Shown: positions 36,368 to 47,461 of the stretch, piece by piece
Position numbering within the stretch: position 1 is the stretch's first letter
Layout of the letters: each line of letters starts with the position of its first letter
Source: Phialocephala subalpina
Lineage: Eukaryota; Ascomycota; Leotiomycetes; Helotiales; Mollisiaceae
Length of the DNA stretch: 64,000 nt
Reading direction: 5' to 3'
Assembly: GCA_900073065.1 (NCBI GenBank)
Contig: FJOG01000006.1
Location: 606,778-670,777, forward strand
Notes under the pieces: model-generated
The model's input: the letters and a program-made list of their open reading frames with translations, nothing else
Database searches by the model: none
Told to the model about the DNA's origin: nothing
Program-made: the position numbers and the translations under genes

Positions 36368-38166
36368 TCATGCCATAGTCTCAAGACAAATGGGAACAGA
36401 AGCACTCACAGCAATAGGTCCCGTCCCCTTCACCACCTCCGACCCCGAACTCGTATCCTCAACACTAACCACCACGGTCCCAGTATCCAACCCCGCTACC
36501 GAATAAGCATTATACCCCGGAACCAGCTTCGTCGTCCCAAGAAGAGTGTCCGTATTACTGAAAATCGAGACATTATAAGTAGTCACACCCTCCGCGACCA
36601 AAACAACAGCAGTAACCTTATCCTCCACCGTCTCAATCCCACTCGGCTTCCCCAACCCATCAGCAGAGCAATCAGCATTTGCCAAAAGAGTATGATGCCA
36701 AAACACCCCTTGTGCATTGGCCCCATTCGTGGGAAACATCGTATCCGTGTTCGTTGCTCCAGCTTTGAAAGCTTTAATAAAAGCCGGCAAGATCTGCTGA
36801 TACCCGGTATGATCATAACTATCCGTATAAGCACCCTCCACCGTCCCTGCAATTGGTTCCGGCCACGAATTCCCCATATAATGCGACTCTCCGGCATCAT
36901 TCCACGTCTGCAGTTCGACGAAATCAGGTTGTAGAGAAAGGACTTGTCCGAATCTATATTCGAGATTCTGCTCACCGCGTCGATACCAATTTTGGCTAGA
37001 GTCGATATGTTTGAATTGGAGAGGGGAGACGCCCATCATGAATGTTTTGGAGGAGGCGTGGGCGGCGGTTAGGTATGTTTGGTCGTCGGTGGTGGGAACT
37101 ATGATGTCGCCTTGGGAGGCGAAGGGCCAGGAGTTCTGTAAGTGCGATATGCTCGAATCAGTATACTTCTTACGGATGGGTCGCCTGTCACTCGGGAGTA
37201 AAGTGCATTCTTCTGGAGGTTGCACAGGGTAGAACTCGTGAAAATTGCTAGAAGAGGAAACATGATTTAGAAAAAGTCGACATACCCAATTCATGGCTCC
37301 ATCGAGAGTGGGAAAGTCATTTGTGAAGTAATCGGGGAGAGCAGTGGTGTCTTGGAAGGCGGGGATGAAGTAGATGGGGTGGCCGGCGTTGGACATTACG
37401 TCTTGGAGGGCGACTTTCCAGCCGTCGTTTACGGAGTCTTGGCCGAATTTGTAGGTGCTTGCTCCGCCCTGGGTAGATTGGTGAGCGAGGGGTTTGGGGA
37501 TGGTTGAGGAAGACTTACGTTGAAGGTTGAGACGAATGGGAGACCTGGGATCGTACGTCAGCGGTGTTGAGGGAGATGGTGATTGAAAAGCCCACCGTTG
37601 TACGTGTAGTATGCATCATTGGTCACATACGACAAGAGAAAGTCCGTAAACTGGTCAGGATTACTGAATCCGGTCATATCGAACGAGAAACCGTGTTTTG
37701 TTAGTCGCAAGAGGTCGGAGAGGGGTTCGAATCCGCTCACAATAACTTGAAATTATACTCATTGGCCCATTTAAACAGGTAAGAAGTCGTGTTCAGTGAC
37801 CATGCAGCGTCGTCATTAGCTAGACTTTTGTCAGTGTATTCTTGAAAGTAGTCGGGGTGTACCGACCGATATTCAAGGCAAAAGCGTCCGCGCCAAGAGC
37901 CCGAGCATCGAGAATGTCTTGCTGGCAGTGCTCGTCATAGACTGTTCCTATCTAAATACCATTAGTGACGTTCTACTGGTGGGATTATAGGGAGACACAC
38001 CAAGTAGTGGAAGAATCTGAAGACGTCAGTCAGGATCACGTGTTTCGGCTGTCATTGAGAAAGAAAAAGGGGGGAGAACTCACACTGGTTTGCCGATCGT
38101 TGCCGCATTAGCGAAGGTCGAGCTCAGGGCGCTCAGAGCGCCGAGGATGCTAAAGAATGAACGCAT
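36368..38166 (-). CDS. GH71 alpha-1,3-glucanase (mutanase), 444 aa, eight exons, one damaged acceptor
   Basis: Secreted hydrolase of alpha-1,3-glucan of fungal walls. Signal peptide MRSFFSILGALSALSSTFANA. Exons 38166-38084, 38016-38001, 37951-37867, 37819-37741, 37690-37596, 37544-37519, 37468-37286 and 37135-36368 sum to 445 codons. Family motifs: GADAFALNI, FSFDMTGFS, YNGLPFVSTFN, GHPIYFIPAFQD and QTWNDAGESHY. Exon 2 is a 16-nt microexon (FFHYL). Intron 4 (37740-37691) has a good donor and a CTAAC branch point but ends CGG instead of CAG. The next AG in frame would delete nine residues including SFDMT. No C-terminal carbohydrate-binding module is seen. The gene may be losing function, or the acceptor base may be an assembly error. 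Confidence 0.85.
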
Positions 38167-39301
38167 GGCTGATTAAGATTAAGGTGCCTTGTGAAAGAAC
38201 GATCGCGAGCTGGAAACCCAAAGCGCGCGAAGCTGATCAAAAACACGTTCTACACCCAGATCTTTATAAAAAAGAGCCGCAACAATCTTTCGGCCCTTGG
38301 AACGCCTTCATCCAGGAATCTCATCCCACGATCTAGCGCCCTCTCCACATCAGCGATCATTTCGCTTCCACTCCAACCAACCACCCCAGTTCGTACTCTA
38401 GCAACCAATCAAAAGATAAGATGAAAGTATTTTGGTATTATTCAGGGGCGCGTGCAAGCACAGCCCTAAAGATCCACAAAGCTTAAGATTTGAGTTTCAA
38501 GACTTGGACGATAGCTGAAGCCAGGTTGGTGATATCGCACTGGATGAGATGAGATTTTAGCTTCGTACTTGCCCAATTGGGCGGCGTTCATATCCGTATC
38601 CAGGATGGCAGGATGACAGGAACGATGAGGAACACAGACCATTTTGAGCAGACTTGCTCGCTTGATTTTCCTGAAAGATTGGCAGAGGAAGAATGCAGGT
38701 ATGTTGGGGTTCATTTTTTATTCTCACTGGTGTCTTTCTTTCAACGATTATGACCAGCGAGGGCGAAGACCAAAGTCGTATGCATTAAAATGCAACATGA
38801 GCCCACAGGCATTGCGGCACAATAGTGCTGTGCGTGCAACCGAAGCGACGAGCTTGGGTTGGAGGCTGAGCGGACCAATGTGAGAAACCTGCTTGGAGAC
38901 CCTAATAATGTGGAAAAAAGAATGAAGTTTGCAAGCTTTCCAGAAGAAGCTGTTCTGCTCGTCGTCATTGCTTTGCGATGAAGAAGATCTGCGATCACGG
39001 AGATAGTGCTGAGAATTTTCTTATTACTAAGCATAACCTGTCCAAACAAATACCTCTACGCCTACGACTCAAACTCTCCACGCCCCGGACATAGAACTTT
39101 GCTTCGAAACCAAAGCAGCCCTCTCAGATTTTCAAATCATATGTAAGGATTCTGCTCAAACAAAGTAGAATCTAGTTGGTTCGAGCTCCGTCTTCATTTT
39201 CGGACCAATCACGTGCTATCCACGTGCTATCTACGTACCCCTCCTTTTACCCCGCCAACTTCTTCTCAAGCTCCTCTCTAAACACCAATCCCTACCCCGA
39301 A
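38167..39301. other. Divergent intergenic region
   Basis: 1.1 kb between GH71 (minus) and the PLP enzyme gene (plus); should hold both promoters. No coding motif seen. Confidence 0.4.
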
Positions 39302-40974
39302 ATGTCATTCTTCACCCTCCCCTCCCCCTTCGCCTCCATCCCCCGAGAGCCTCTCCTCTACCCCCACTCCTCCCCAATCGAACCCCTGAACCGCCTCACT
39401 TCCGCCCTCTCTTNNNNNNNNNNNNNNNNNNNNNNNNNNNNNNNNNNNNNNNNNNNNNNNNNNNNNNNNNNNNNNNNNNNNNNNNNNNNNNNNNNNNNNN
39501 NNNNNNNNNNNNNNNNNNNNNNNNNNNNNNNNNNNNNNNNNNNNNNNNNNNNNNNNNNNNNNNNNNNNNNNNNNNNNNNNNNNNNNNNNNNNNNNNNNNN
39601 NNNNNNNNNNNNNNNNNNNNNNNNNNNNNNNNNNNNNNNNNNNNNNNNNNNNNNNNNNNNNNNNNNNNNNNNNNNNNNNNNNNNNNNNNNNNNNNNNNNN
39701 NNNNNNNNNNNNNNNNNNNNNNNNNNNNNNNNNNNNNNNNNNNNNNNNNNNNNNNNNNNNNNNNNNNNNNNNNNNNNNNNNNNNNNNNNNNNNNNNNNNN
39801 NNNNNNNNNNNNNNNNNNNNNNNNNNNNNNNNNNNNNNNNNNNNNNNNNNNNNNNCCTCCTCACCCAAAACCAAATACTGGATCAAACGAGAAGACTCCA
39901 ACTCCGGCCTCGCCTTCGGCGGCAACAAAGTCCGAAAACTAGAATACGTCTTATCTGATGCTTTGAAGAATGGAGCCACGACATTAGTAACGACTGGAGT
40001 ATTACAGTCGAATCACATGCGACAAGTCGCTGCTGTTGCCGCGAAACATGGGTTGAAGGTACCCTCCTCTCCTCTCTCAAAACCAGTATTTTCATTCTCC
40101 CCGGCTCGCCTGGACTTTCACGATCCACTAGTAGCCCAGCCCGTAGCAATGTCTCATCAAGGCTGAGAGATTCAAAACGCTGCTCAAACCACAATTACGC
40201 GGGCATGATGCTAAAATTCGAAAGGCACATCTTCTCCCAAACGACCACGTCTCCCCCGACTTCCCAGAATACAAAACTCTAGGAAATGTCCAGATTATGC
40301 ACCTATTATCAGCAACACTTTCTCCCCACGACTCGAAAGCAGACGTAGAAAAAGTCCTAAGCACTCTCCGCTCGCAAGGAGAGATCCCCTACTGGATCCC
40401 GTCCGGCGCATCAATCCACCCCCTAGGCGGCCTCGGCTACGCACGTTTTGCATTCGAACTTGCTCACCAAGAAAATGAACTGGGAGTATTCTTCGACACC
40501 ATCATCCTCCCCTGTGCAGCTGGTAGCACCCTCGCCGGAATCATCACCGGCTTCAAGTTGATCCAAAAACTGACAAAAGATTCGGCGGATGAAGAAGAAG
40601 AGAAGGGAAGGAGGATAATTGGAATAGATGTTTTTGCGAACTGGCCGGAACAGAGCAGGGCTCAGATCTTGTCGATTGCGAGGAATACGGGGTCTTTGAT
40701 TGGGCTTGGAGATGAGGATATAAGGGAATGTGATGTAGTGGTAGATGATAGGTGGAATGGAGGGAAATATGGGGTTTTGAATCGGGAGACGAAGGATGCG
40801 GTTAAGATGTTGGCTGGGCTGGAGGGAATATTGACCGATCCGGTATATACCGGGAAGGCGATGGCGGCCTTGATTGGGAAGGCGAGAAAGGGGGAGTTTG
40901 AGGGGTCGAGGAATGTGTTGTTTGTGCATACCGGGGGAGTGCCGGTTTTGAGTGCGTATCCTGATCTTATGTGA
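39302..40974 (+). CDS. PLP-dependent enzyme of the D-cysteine desulfhydrase / ACC deaminase family, assembly gap inside
   Basis: Fold-type II PLP enzyme. The N-terminus (ATG 39302, [17 protein letters not shown]) reaches the gap at 39414. After it come [20 protein letters not shown] (cofactor lysine in GGNK), [20 protein letters not shown], an intron (40059-40224), then [31 protein letters not shown] and [14 protein letters not shown] to the stop at 40974. In ACC deaminases the specificity residues are Glu in DPVYEGK and Leu in HLGG. Here both are Thr (DPVYTGK, HTGG), as in D-cysteine desulfhydrases. The product therefore more likely degrades D-cysteine (to pyruvate, sulfide and ammonia) than ACC. 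The 166-nt intron contains a palindromic repeat copy. Confidence 0.85.
39414..39855. other. Assembly gap, 442 N
   Basis: Run of N inside the first coding exon of the PLP enzyme. By comparison with the family, only a few codons should be missing between LNRLTSALS and SPKTKYW. The gap length is therefore probably nominal, or hides an intron or insertion. Confidence 0.95.
40084..40182. repeat. Palindromic dispersed element, copy A (intronic)
   Basis: Left arm CAGTATTTTCATTCTCCCC then GCCTGGACTTTC; right arm GGCTGAGAGATTCAAAACGC. It matches copy B apart from a roughly 35-bp expanded loop. It lies wholly inside the 166-nt intron of the PLP enzyme gene. Confidence 0.75.
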
Positions 40975-41204
40975 ATATCCGGCAACAGTTGGGTGAATTT
41001 GGGTTGAAGAAGAATGCGAAGAGGACTTGGACATGCAAGAGGGTAAAAGACATCTTGATACGACTAAGCAAGACCTGGGTATATGTAATAGGAGGACAAC
41101 CGATCGTACACTTTGTACAATTTTCCTCTCCAACGCCCAGGACCCCGAACACCACGCTAAGTATGCAAATCACAGCAAACTGCCAACCCACTATCACTGC
41201 AGCA

Positions 41205-42082
41205 CTATCTCTGCTGTTCCTGCTGCCTCATCTCGTCCCTGAAGTAATTCCTTCGGTGTTCAGTAGGTGACTCCACCAAACTTCCCAAATCTGAATCCCT
41301 GTCTCTTCTTCTGCTGCGATGTCCCTCCTCATCTGGAAAATCTTGATATCGACTGTCGGGACCCAATTCTTGCTCTTGTAAGTGAATCGCTTCACCCTTC
41401 TTCTTACCAAGACCCAGACGTTGGCTTCGAGACTTGCCGACACCATAGCCTTTGCGACAACCCATCACATTCCCAATCCCAATTTTGCGGTGCTTTCGAT
41501 TTATGAGGCATCCACCTACGACGCAGAGTAGGATGAAGCCGAATGCTGCAGGAAGGGCAATGTAGAGGTCCTTTCCTGTCGGTGCCGGGGTGGGTGGTTG
41601 ATGGTAATAGACGGGAGGCTGGTTGGTCACCATGACGGTGGGACCTGCAAGTGTGAGCAATAGATTTTTGATGTGAAAGACAGCGATTTCATTGTCCCAG
41701 CCTAGCCTGGACTTTCACAGGGCTAGGGGATTGAAAGCGCTGGTGAAGGAAGGTGCTTACCTGAAAACCGAGTTGCTTCACCACTGACGGGATCAATCGG
41801 ATTGATGTAGAGCGCTACGTTGTTGGAGTCCTTGTCCTGAAGCCATTCCTTCGCAATTGTCCAAGTAATAAACCCAGTCGAAGCAGATGTGACCGGTGAT
41901 TGAAAAGCAATCGGTCCCCCTTTGGTATTGATATAATCTGCCATAACGTATACCGAGTCGTTCGTCCCGCCAATGTACTGAGAGTCCCAGGTCACTGTAT
42001 CTAGCCAGAACCTATGCATGTCCGCAATTGCCAGGGACTTCCAGCATACCATAATATGTAGTTCCAACGTAAGAAAAGTCAC
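41205..42082 (-). CDS. Single-pass membrane protein with a basic cytoplasmic tail, 5' end unresolved
   Basis: Two exons are clear: one ending at 41761 and 41644-41205, with a 116-nt intron (41760-41645). The first encodes an extracellular-type domain (RFWLDTVTWDSQY, VMADYINTKGG, FITWTIAKEWLQDKDSNN). The second has a Pro-rich stalk (VYYHQPPTPAPTGKD), one membrane helix (YIALPAAFGFILLCVVGGCL), and a basic tail with NRKHRKIGIGNVMG, GYGVGKSRSQRLGLGKKK and many Arg/Asp. I expect a type I protein, but no signal-peptide exon was found upstream. The frame opens near 42082 without an ATG, so the 5' limit is provisional. No named function. Arg/Lys-rich tails of this kind recur in fungal membrane proteins, from memory only. 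Confidence 0.6.
41681..41742. repeat. Palindromic dispersed element, copy B (intronic)
   Basis: 62 bp: CAGCGATTTCATTGTCCCAG, then CCTAGCCTGGACTTTCACAG, then the inverse arm GGCTAGGGGATTGAAAGCGC ending TG. It forms a long imperfect hairpin and occupies over half of the 116-nt intron of the membrane-protein gene. Confidence 0.8.
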
Positions 42083-42738
42083 AAAAGATCTTGCTGCATA
42101 TGTCGAATTGAGGCAAACGAATGTGTAAAGTCAAAGAGCATTGGATGAGGAGGGATGCAGCTGGAGAGCGAGGGAGAAGTCACAATCCAGGGTAGCTTTA
42201 GCCTGCACGAGCCGGCGCATGATTGGTTGAAAGACAGACAAGGGATATTTGAGGCTTTCGGCTCCGAATAGCAACTTCGGACCCGAACACTCAAGTTCCT
42301 GAACTTTCAACATCCTCTTCGATGAATTTCAGACAATGTCCTTGATTGCAAGAACGCACATCCGGACAAACTCCTTTTCAGCTTTCCATTCAGGAGAGGA
42401 GATTGTTCTTTGTTGCACATCGACCGGACCTCCCCAATGCTATTCCCCTGAATCATCGGTCCTCCTGCGCGCGGCACAGCAGAACTTAGGGGGAAGACCG
42501 TGAGATACAAAAAGATGCTGCATTGTATTCTAACGACTCTTTAAGAATAAACAATAGACTCGTGGTCCCCCTTGAGGAGAGGACTGGATAGTGCCCGCAC
42601 CCTCTCAAGCAGCTAGCCAGCAACTAGCCAGGAACCAACCAAACAATCTCAAGTAACCTAGGTACGTCCCGCTCGACCCGCTCCCGCCCCGCCCCCCGCC
42701 TGATACCTATACCCCGCCTTCTCGCTCCATTCCATGGC
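42083..42738. other. Intergenic
   Basis: About 650 bases between two minus-strand genes. It may contain the missing first exon of the membrane-protein gene, but I could not identify it. Confidence 0.4.
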
Positions 42739-43633
42739 TCAAGGACCCGCCGGACAAAAAGTAACCGCCGCCGGCAAATCACTCTCATCCGGCTTAATAA
42801 TGGTCGAGAAACCCCCTGTATCCGGCCCAAAACAATCCTTCGTAACATTCTTACTCTGCTTCTTATACTCGATATGAAAAACCGGCTTTCCCTTCCCAAT
42901 AAATGGTTGGAAAGTAGAGCATTCATCATACTGAACGCATTGTTCATTGACTACCCAATCGAGGAATCCAGCTGTGTCTTTGACGATTGCTCCGGCGTTC
43001 TTAAGTCCAATGCCGAGACCAGTAGTGCGGGGATTGCGGCGGCGGTGTTTGGAGGAGGTGGCGGTGTGGGCGTAGGTGGTGAGGTTGCGGAGGTAGGCGA
43101 TTGAGTCTTGGGATGTTAGGGGTGGGGTGAAACCACCGCCTCCGTTGTCGTAGCTATCGACTGTTTGGAGACTTAGCCATGACTGACAAGGATTAAGGTT
43201 GGTAAGTACCATTGTCAGGATCAACTCCATCACACCCCTTAGCCAACGCAGTATCAATCCTTTTCTTCATGATATCAACGATGCGATCGCTCCTGATATT
43301 CAGCCAGTTCTCTTCAGGCCAACCTTCGTCTGCCAAGCTCTTCCCAACATCTGCTTTATCTGCTTTGATTTCCGCTGAATCAGGACGATTCGGTTCGTAA
43401 GTGCCTGCTGAGAAGTAGCAGATGACTTGCTTCCCTTTTTGGTGCAATTGGTCGATGACTGAGGCAGAGTTGGTGTAGAGGTCGATGTCGTAGATCTCAA
43501 CGGGCAGATCGAGTGAGCCGATATCTGGATCGAGAGCGCATTGCCATGACGTGCCGACAGCTGGTTGATACCAGGCAGAGCAGGACCCAATGATGCACAG
43601 GGCAAGAAGTGAAATGCTGAGGATAGAAGGCAT
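42739..43633 (-). CDS. GH114 alpha-1,4-galactosaminidase-type glycosidase, 281 aa
   Basis: Secreted TIM-barrel hydrolase. Exons 43633-43210 and 43160-42739 (intron 49 nt) give 282 codons. Signal peptide MPSILSISLLALCIIGSCSA, then WYQPAVGTSWQCAL, YDIDLYTNSASVI, GKQVICYFSAGTYE, GWPEENWLNIRSDRI and GCDGVDPDNVDSYDN, the classic GH114 order with acidic residues at strand ends. The end has GLGIGLKNAG, FLDWVVNEQC and PVFHIEYK. Characterised fungal members cleave galactosaminogalactan-type exopolymer; the substrate here is inferred. With the nearby GH71 it suggests a small group of wall/matrix hydrolases. Confidence 0.88.
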
Positions 43634-44404
43634 CGTGGAAACCGGGTTTGCTGGCGAGATCTTTGAAACAATAGTAATGATATCGAAAAAAGAAGAGAGG
43701 GCAAAAGGAGCAGCAAATTATAAGATACTGTTCGAGTCCGATATTGATGTTGAGCGAGAACGATGAGACGAAGACGTGAACTTACAGAAACGCAGACCGA
43801 CTTTATACTCTTGAAAGTAGTGGAAATACTCACGGACTTAGAACAAGATACACTGCGCGACGTAACCAGTGGTAGCATATTTCTCTGATACTGCGATGCA
43901 ATGCGAGGACATGAGATCAAGTCGAGGATGACAAAAGAGGAAACAGCTGAAGCCCTTCCCAAGGAATATTGATGAAGGGACTTTTTGAGGCCATTGCACT
44001 GTGCTGGCAGACTTTGAGGTGTCTCGAGTGCCGTCGGCAGTGGAATAGTGAAAATCAGTAAATGTAAGGCTGACCAAGGAATGACCCAACATATCGGGGA
44101 CATCAGCGCAGCGCCACACCTCACACGCTATCGACAGTACTCTACCAAAAAAGGTACTGAAATTCTTTGTCGAGTCGAAGCTAAAATCTCATACGTTACA
44201 TGATAGCAGAAGAAAGATGAGACATATTTGGATTGTAAATGGTAGCAGCTGTCTTAAAGGGCAGTTCGAATCCTTTCGAGTGATCAACTTATCATGCTTG
44301 CACACCAAAGCTCTGAGATAAGAGTTGAACATTCTGTGAAAGGCATGCCAATCGTGTCTGGAAGGTCCACTCCTTTCGTAGGCTTGGCGAATTATGATTA
44401 CCGT
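43634..44404. other. Intergenic, no gene seen
   Basis: Upstream of the GH114 gene; presumably its promoter. No recognisable coding motif. Confidence 0.4.
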
Positions 44405-44980
44405 TCAACAGGGCATCATTCTGCATCGAGTTCGAACAGGCAGCTCCTGCCTAAGACAGGGGCTCGCACGAAGCCATGGGCTTCGAGTGGTTGTAGTATT
44501 CTGCGGTAGCATCAAGTCGTAATCTCTTGGACTCGGCTTGACGACCGATGCACTTCTTTCCCACTGCCTTTTCAAGGTGGGGACAGGAAGAAAGTCATGT
44601 TTCTGGTAGAAAGACATTGCAATCGGAAGATCCAATGCCGCAACTTTTGGGATTTCCATAGCTCAAAATAGCGACATTGACGTAAGACTGAGCTTCTGGG
44701 GGACTCCAGAGGAGCCAACGCTCGAGCATTCTATGCCTCACCACACCCGTAGCTTCGGTATTCAAGATGCATATGGACAAAGATTGATCTCTCCCACTCG
44801 CGCGACAGAAGGATCTTCTCGCATCCACAGAAATCCAATTGTGGTAATATTTGGTGCGTTGTGACGAGTTAAATCGAGAAGAGGAAGGTCGCGATCAGAT
44901 GCAGGTGCGTGTGTAGGCTGTTTTCGGAAGGTTCCACAAGCTCCCCACGCCGCATCCACTGGAGTGTGGGGAGTCGACAT
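44405..44980 (-). pseudogene. Possible decayed GNAT acetyltransferase
   Basis: Three minus-strand frames overlap in order: one from ATG 44980 with NITTIGFLWMREDPSV and VGEINLCPY, one with RHRMLERWLLW and SYVNVAILSYGNPK, and one with VAALDLPIAMSFYQKHDFLP. In this order they resemble the central strand, acetyl-CoA-binding helix and C-terminal A.xFYxKxGF motif of GNAT enzymes. Two frame changes separate them with no clear introns. This is pattern recognition only; it could be chance. Confidence 0.3.
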
Positions 44981-46999
44981 GAGTATGTCGAGCTTCAGAC
45001 CCTAGTTTCGCTGTCAATAATTCTAGTGCCTTGATGTTCAGTCTTGCCCTTGAACTCAAGCCTGCGTCTGCGCCTGACTCCTGCTAAGTCAAGGTCTGCA
45101 GGGCGATAGCACAAAGCTCGTTAAAACCAAAATAGCACATGGAAAACTCTTCCAACGAAAAAGCCACGAGGCTCTCGTTCGCACCAGTGCTGTCCTTGCA
45201 GCTCATGTAGCTCAAATGCCGAATTTCTGGTCCTACACAGTGTTCATGTGGTCCATTTCTATCCCTTTGGACTTGAACGCCATTCTCCTTTGGTACATAT
45301 CGACCCGGTGGAAGATCTTGTAAGAAGCCGCTTGCTGAAGCCAGCCGAATGCAGTACTTTGAACGTCCGTTGATACTGCGAGAGCTACCATGCTCCACAG
45401 GCTTCATATTTCATCCTTGTCCGCGTATGTATGTATGTGATATCGATATCGGGTGTGTCCTCCGTGTGATAAAGAGGCATCTCGGGAAAGTTGTCAATTG
45501 TAGAGTCGAAATGACGCTCCTACCATATCGCCGCCGTGTGCAGAGGTTGGGGTTCAAGATTCGACGTATTGGGCGTATGTTGTCATTTTACGCATGATCG
45601 AATCGGTGTTGAAAATGCCATCGCGTTCGTGTTTGTAGGGTTTGCTCAAGGTCGAATCTCGTATCGAGCTGCATCTCGTCTCAATAAAGGGGCTCACACC
45701 GCGTCAAATACGTAGAAAATTGCTCGATTTCAGATTGGTAGCCAGCTCGTTGAGAGGCAGACCATGTTGGAATCCCGTCGTTATTGGGAAAAGAAATCTC
45801 TTATAAGATGCATATGGTGTCAAGCTTCGAGTTTCAAGTAACCTTAGCCCGTGCTAGCGTTCCAGTGGCTGGAACCCAGTTTAAAGTGGGACCTCGCCCA
45901 ACGTCAAGCTTCACTTCACCACTTGCTCCGAACTCCTGTCCTACCTTTCAAACCCAGCATCTATACACACCTCGTCTTCTGATCAACCTTGCAGAGACTT
46001 AGGTGGCCATTACAGGAGACCATGATCCAGAGATGTATGCTTCCCTGGTCTTGATGGTTCTATCGACGGAGCATTCGTGCTGACAGTCATCATCAGACCT
46101 CACCTCTACACGATGGATGCAACCACTCAAGTCGACATAAAAGTAACTGGCGCTGTCTGAAATGTGAGTTGCTTGCCTAGATACTGTCTGCTAACTTGTG
46201 GCGATACATTGACTGGCAGCCACGATGTCCTCTGAGATATGTCCTTTAAGGCAAGGCATCATGTCAATAGAGTTCGAGAAGCTTTCCAGTATTCCACGAG
46301 GGAGTACCATGATACTTCGATCGCTCATAAACTTATGTGTATTCTAAGAGAAAGCCACTTCCAAATGTAACCTAATATTTATCCTCTAACACTCGAGAGA
46401 GGTCTGCTGAATATTACTCGCTTCTTGCTTTTTGCATCAGTCGAATTTGAAGAGCAGATTTTGGCCTATGATGGATTCTTGGGATGTTTATATTGAATGA
46501 TACTTCTACATCTAGACATGACGAAGATTGTAGTGTAATCACATGCTTATTTTTGGGGATGCCCTCAGTTCGCTCAAGTGTCTTCGTTCTCTGTCACGGA
46601 AGCAGCAGTTTGCAATAATTCGTAAGAAGCTCCTTCGAATCTCATGCCCCAAGAGATGACATTCACCAGCAAGCGCTGGCCCAAACATAGAGGCTCGAAA
46701 GGCATGTGGAACGGAAGAACCTCCCACAGAATTTGGGACTATCATCCAGGCACGAAGGAACCGGCACGGGCAATTGTCTCATCTGGTGTACCTCATGTTG
46801 TGGAGACGACCATTTTCCGCTTCAATTTTAAGCGAAACAGCTGCACGAACGGCGGCGCAATTCCCCGCAATTTGCATTTCACCATTCAACTTCCAACTCC
46901 AAATTATTCTTGACCTCGATTTCCACCATTCTACAATCGAGAACGAACGGTCCAAACTCCCCATCGACGAACTACAAACCATCAATCGCGCCACAAACC
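44981..46999. other. 2 kb without a recognisable gene
   Basis: Short frames only on both strands. No domain, transposon end or 2EXR motif recognised. Confidence 0.4.
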
Positions 47000-47448
47000 A
47001 TGGCAAAACGCAACAATCAAAAGCCAACCTCCACTTCGCCGAAGGACAGCATGGACACGCGCACTGGCGGAGCCTTTCAACGCGAGAATTGCCGAACCCC
47101 TCCCACCCTCGAAGCAGTGCAGACAACGATGGCACCTTCTATTACCAGAAGTCAACTCCCTCCGATTCTACCTCCGACTCAGGTCATGTCCCGAAGGCCG
47201 CGCGCAAAGCAGCTCAGAAGCTTCCCGTGGCCCCCGTCGCGAAGCCCCACAAGTACAAGACGAGAGTTGCACCTTTGAAGAATTTCACGCTCTTTCCCGA
47301 GCTTCTAGTTGAGTTGAGGCTGGACATATATGACCACATGATGCCAGGTCCAAGAATAGTTGAGGTTCTGTTCAAGGAAGATGGCGAAAAGTATTACACA
47401 GACGTCGAAACAACACCTTCAGTCAAGATACCTAACTCATTACTATAA
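47000..47448 (+). pseudogene. 2EXR gene copy, truncated after the first motif
   Basis: ATG 47000 (MAKRNNQKPTSTSPKD) lies in one frame. The 2EXR part (NFTLFPELLVELRLDIYDHM, GPRIVEVLFKEDGEKYYTD) lies in the neighbouring frame, which is open from 46774 to the stop at 47448. A frameshift lies somewhere in 47050-47150. The domain ends abruptly before the second E-x-R motif. The next copy starts 14 bases later with a similar N-terminus (MARRKDVSKS). It looks like a truncated tandem duplicate. Confidence 0.65.
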
Positions 47449-47461
47449 AAAATCAATCGCA

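Noticed and set aside
37136..37285. Read-through of the 150-nt GH71 intron as coding sequence
   Set aside because: Although it has no stop, it lacks GH71 similarity, has GTATGT and TTACAG ends, and skipping it keeps frame with NSWPFAS.
37700..37745. tRNA-like B-box (GGTTCGAATCC) on the plus strand
   Set aside because: It lies inside a GH71 intron. I found no matching A-box, acceptor stem or anticodon arm at the right distance.
44240..44290. Second B-box-like word (AGTTCGAATCC)
   Set aside because: No A-box or cloverleaf pairing around it.
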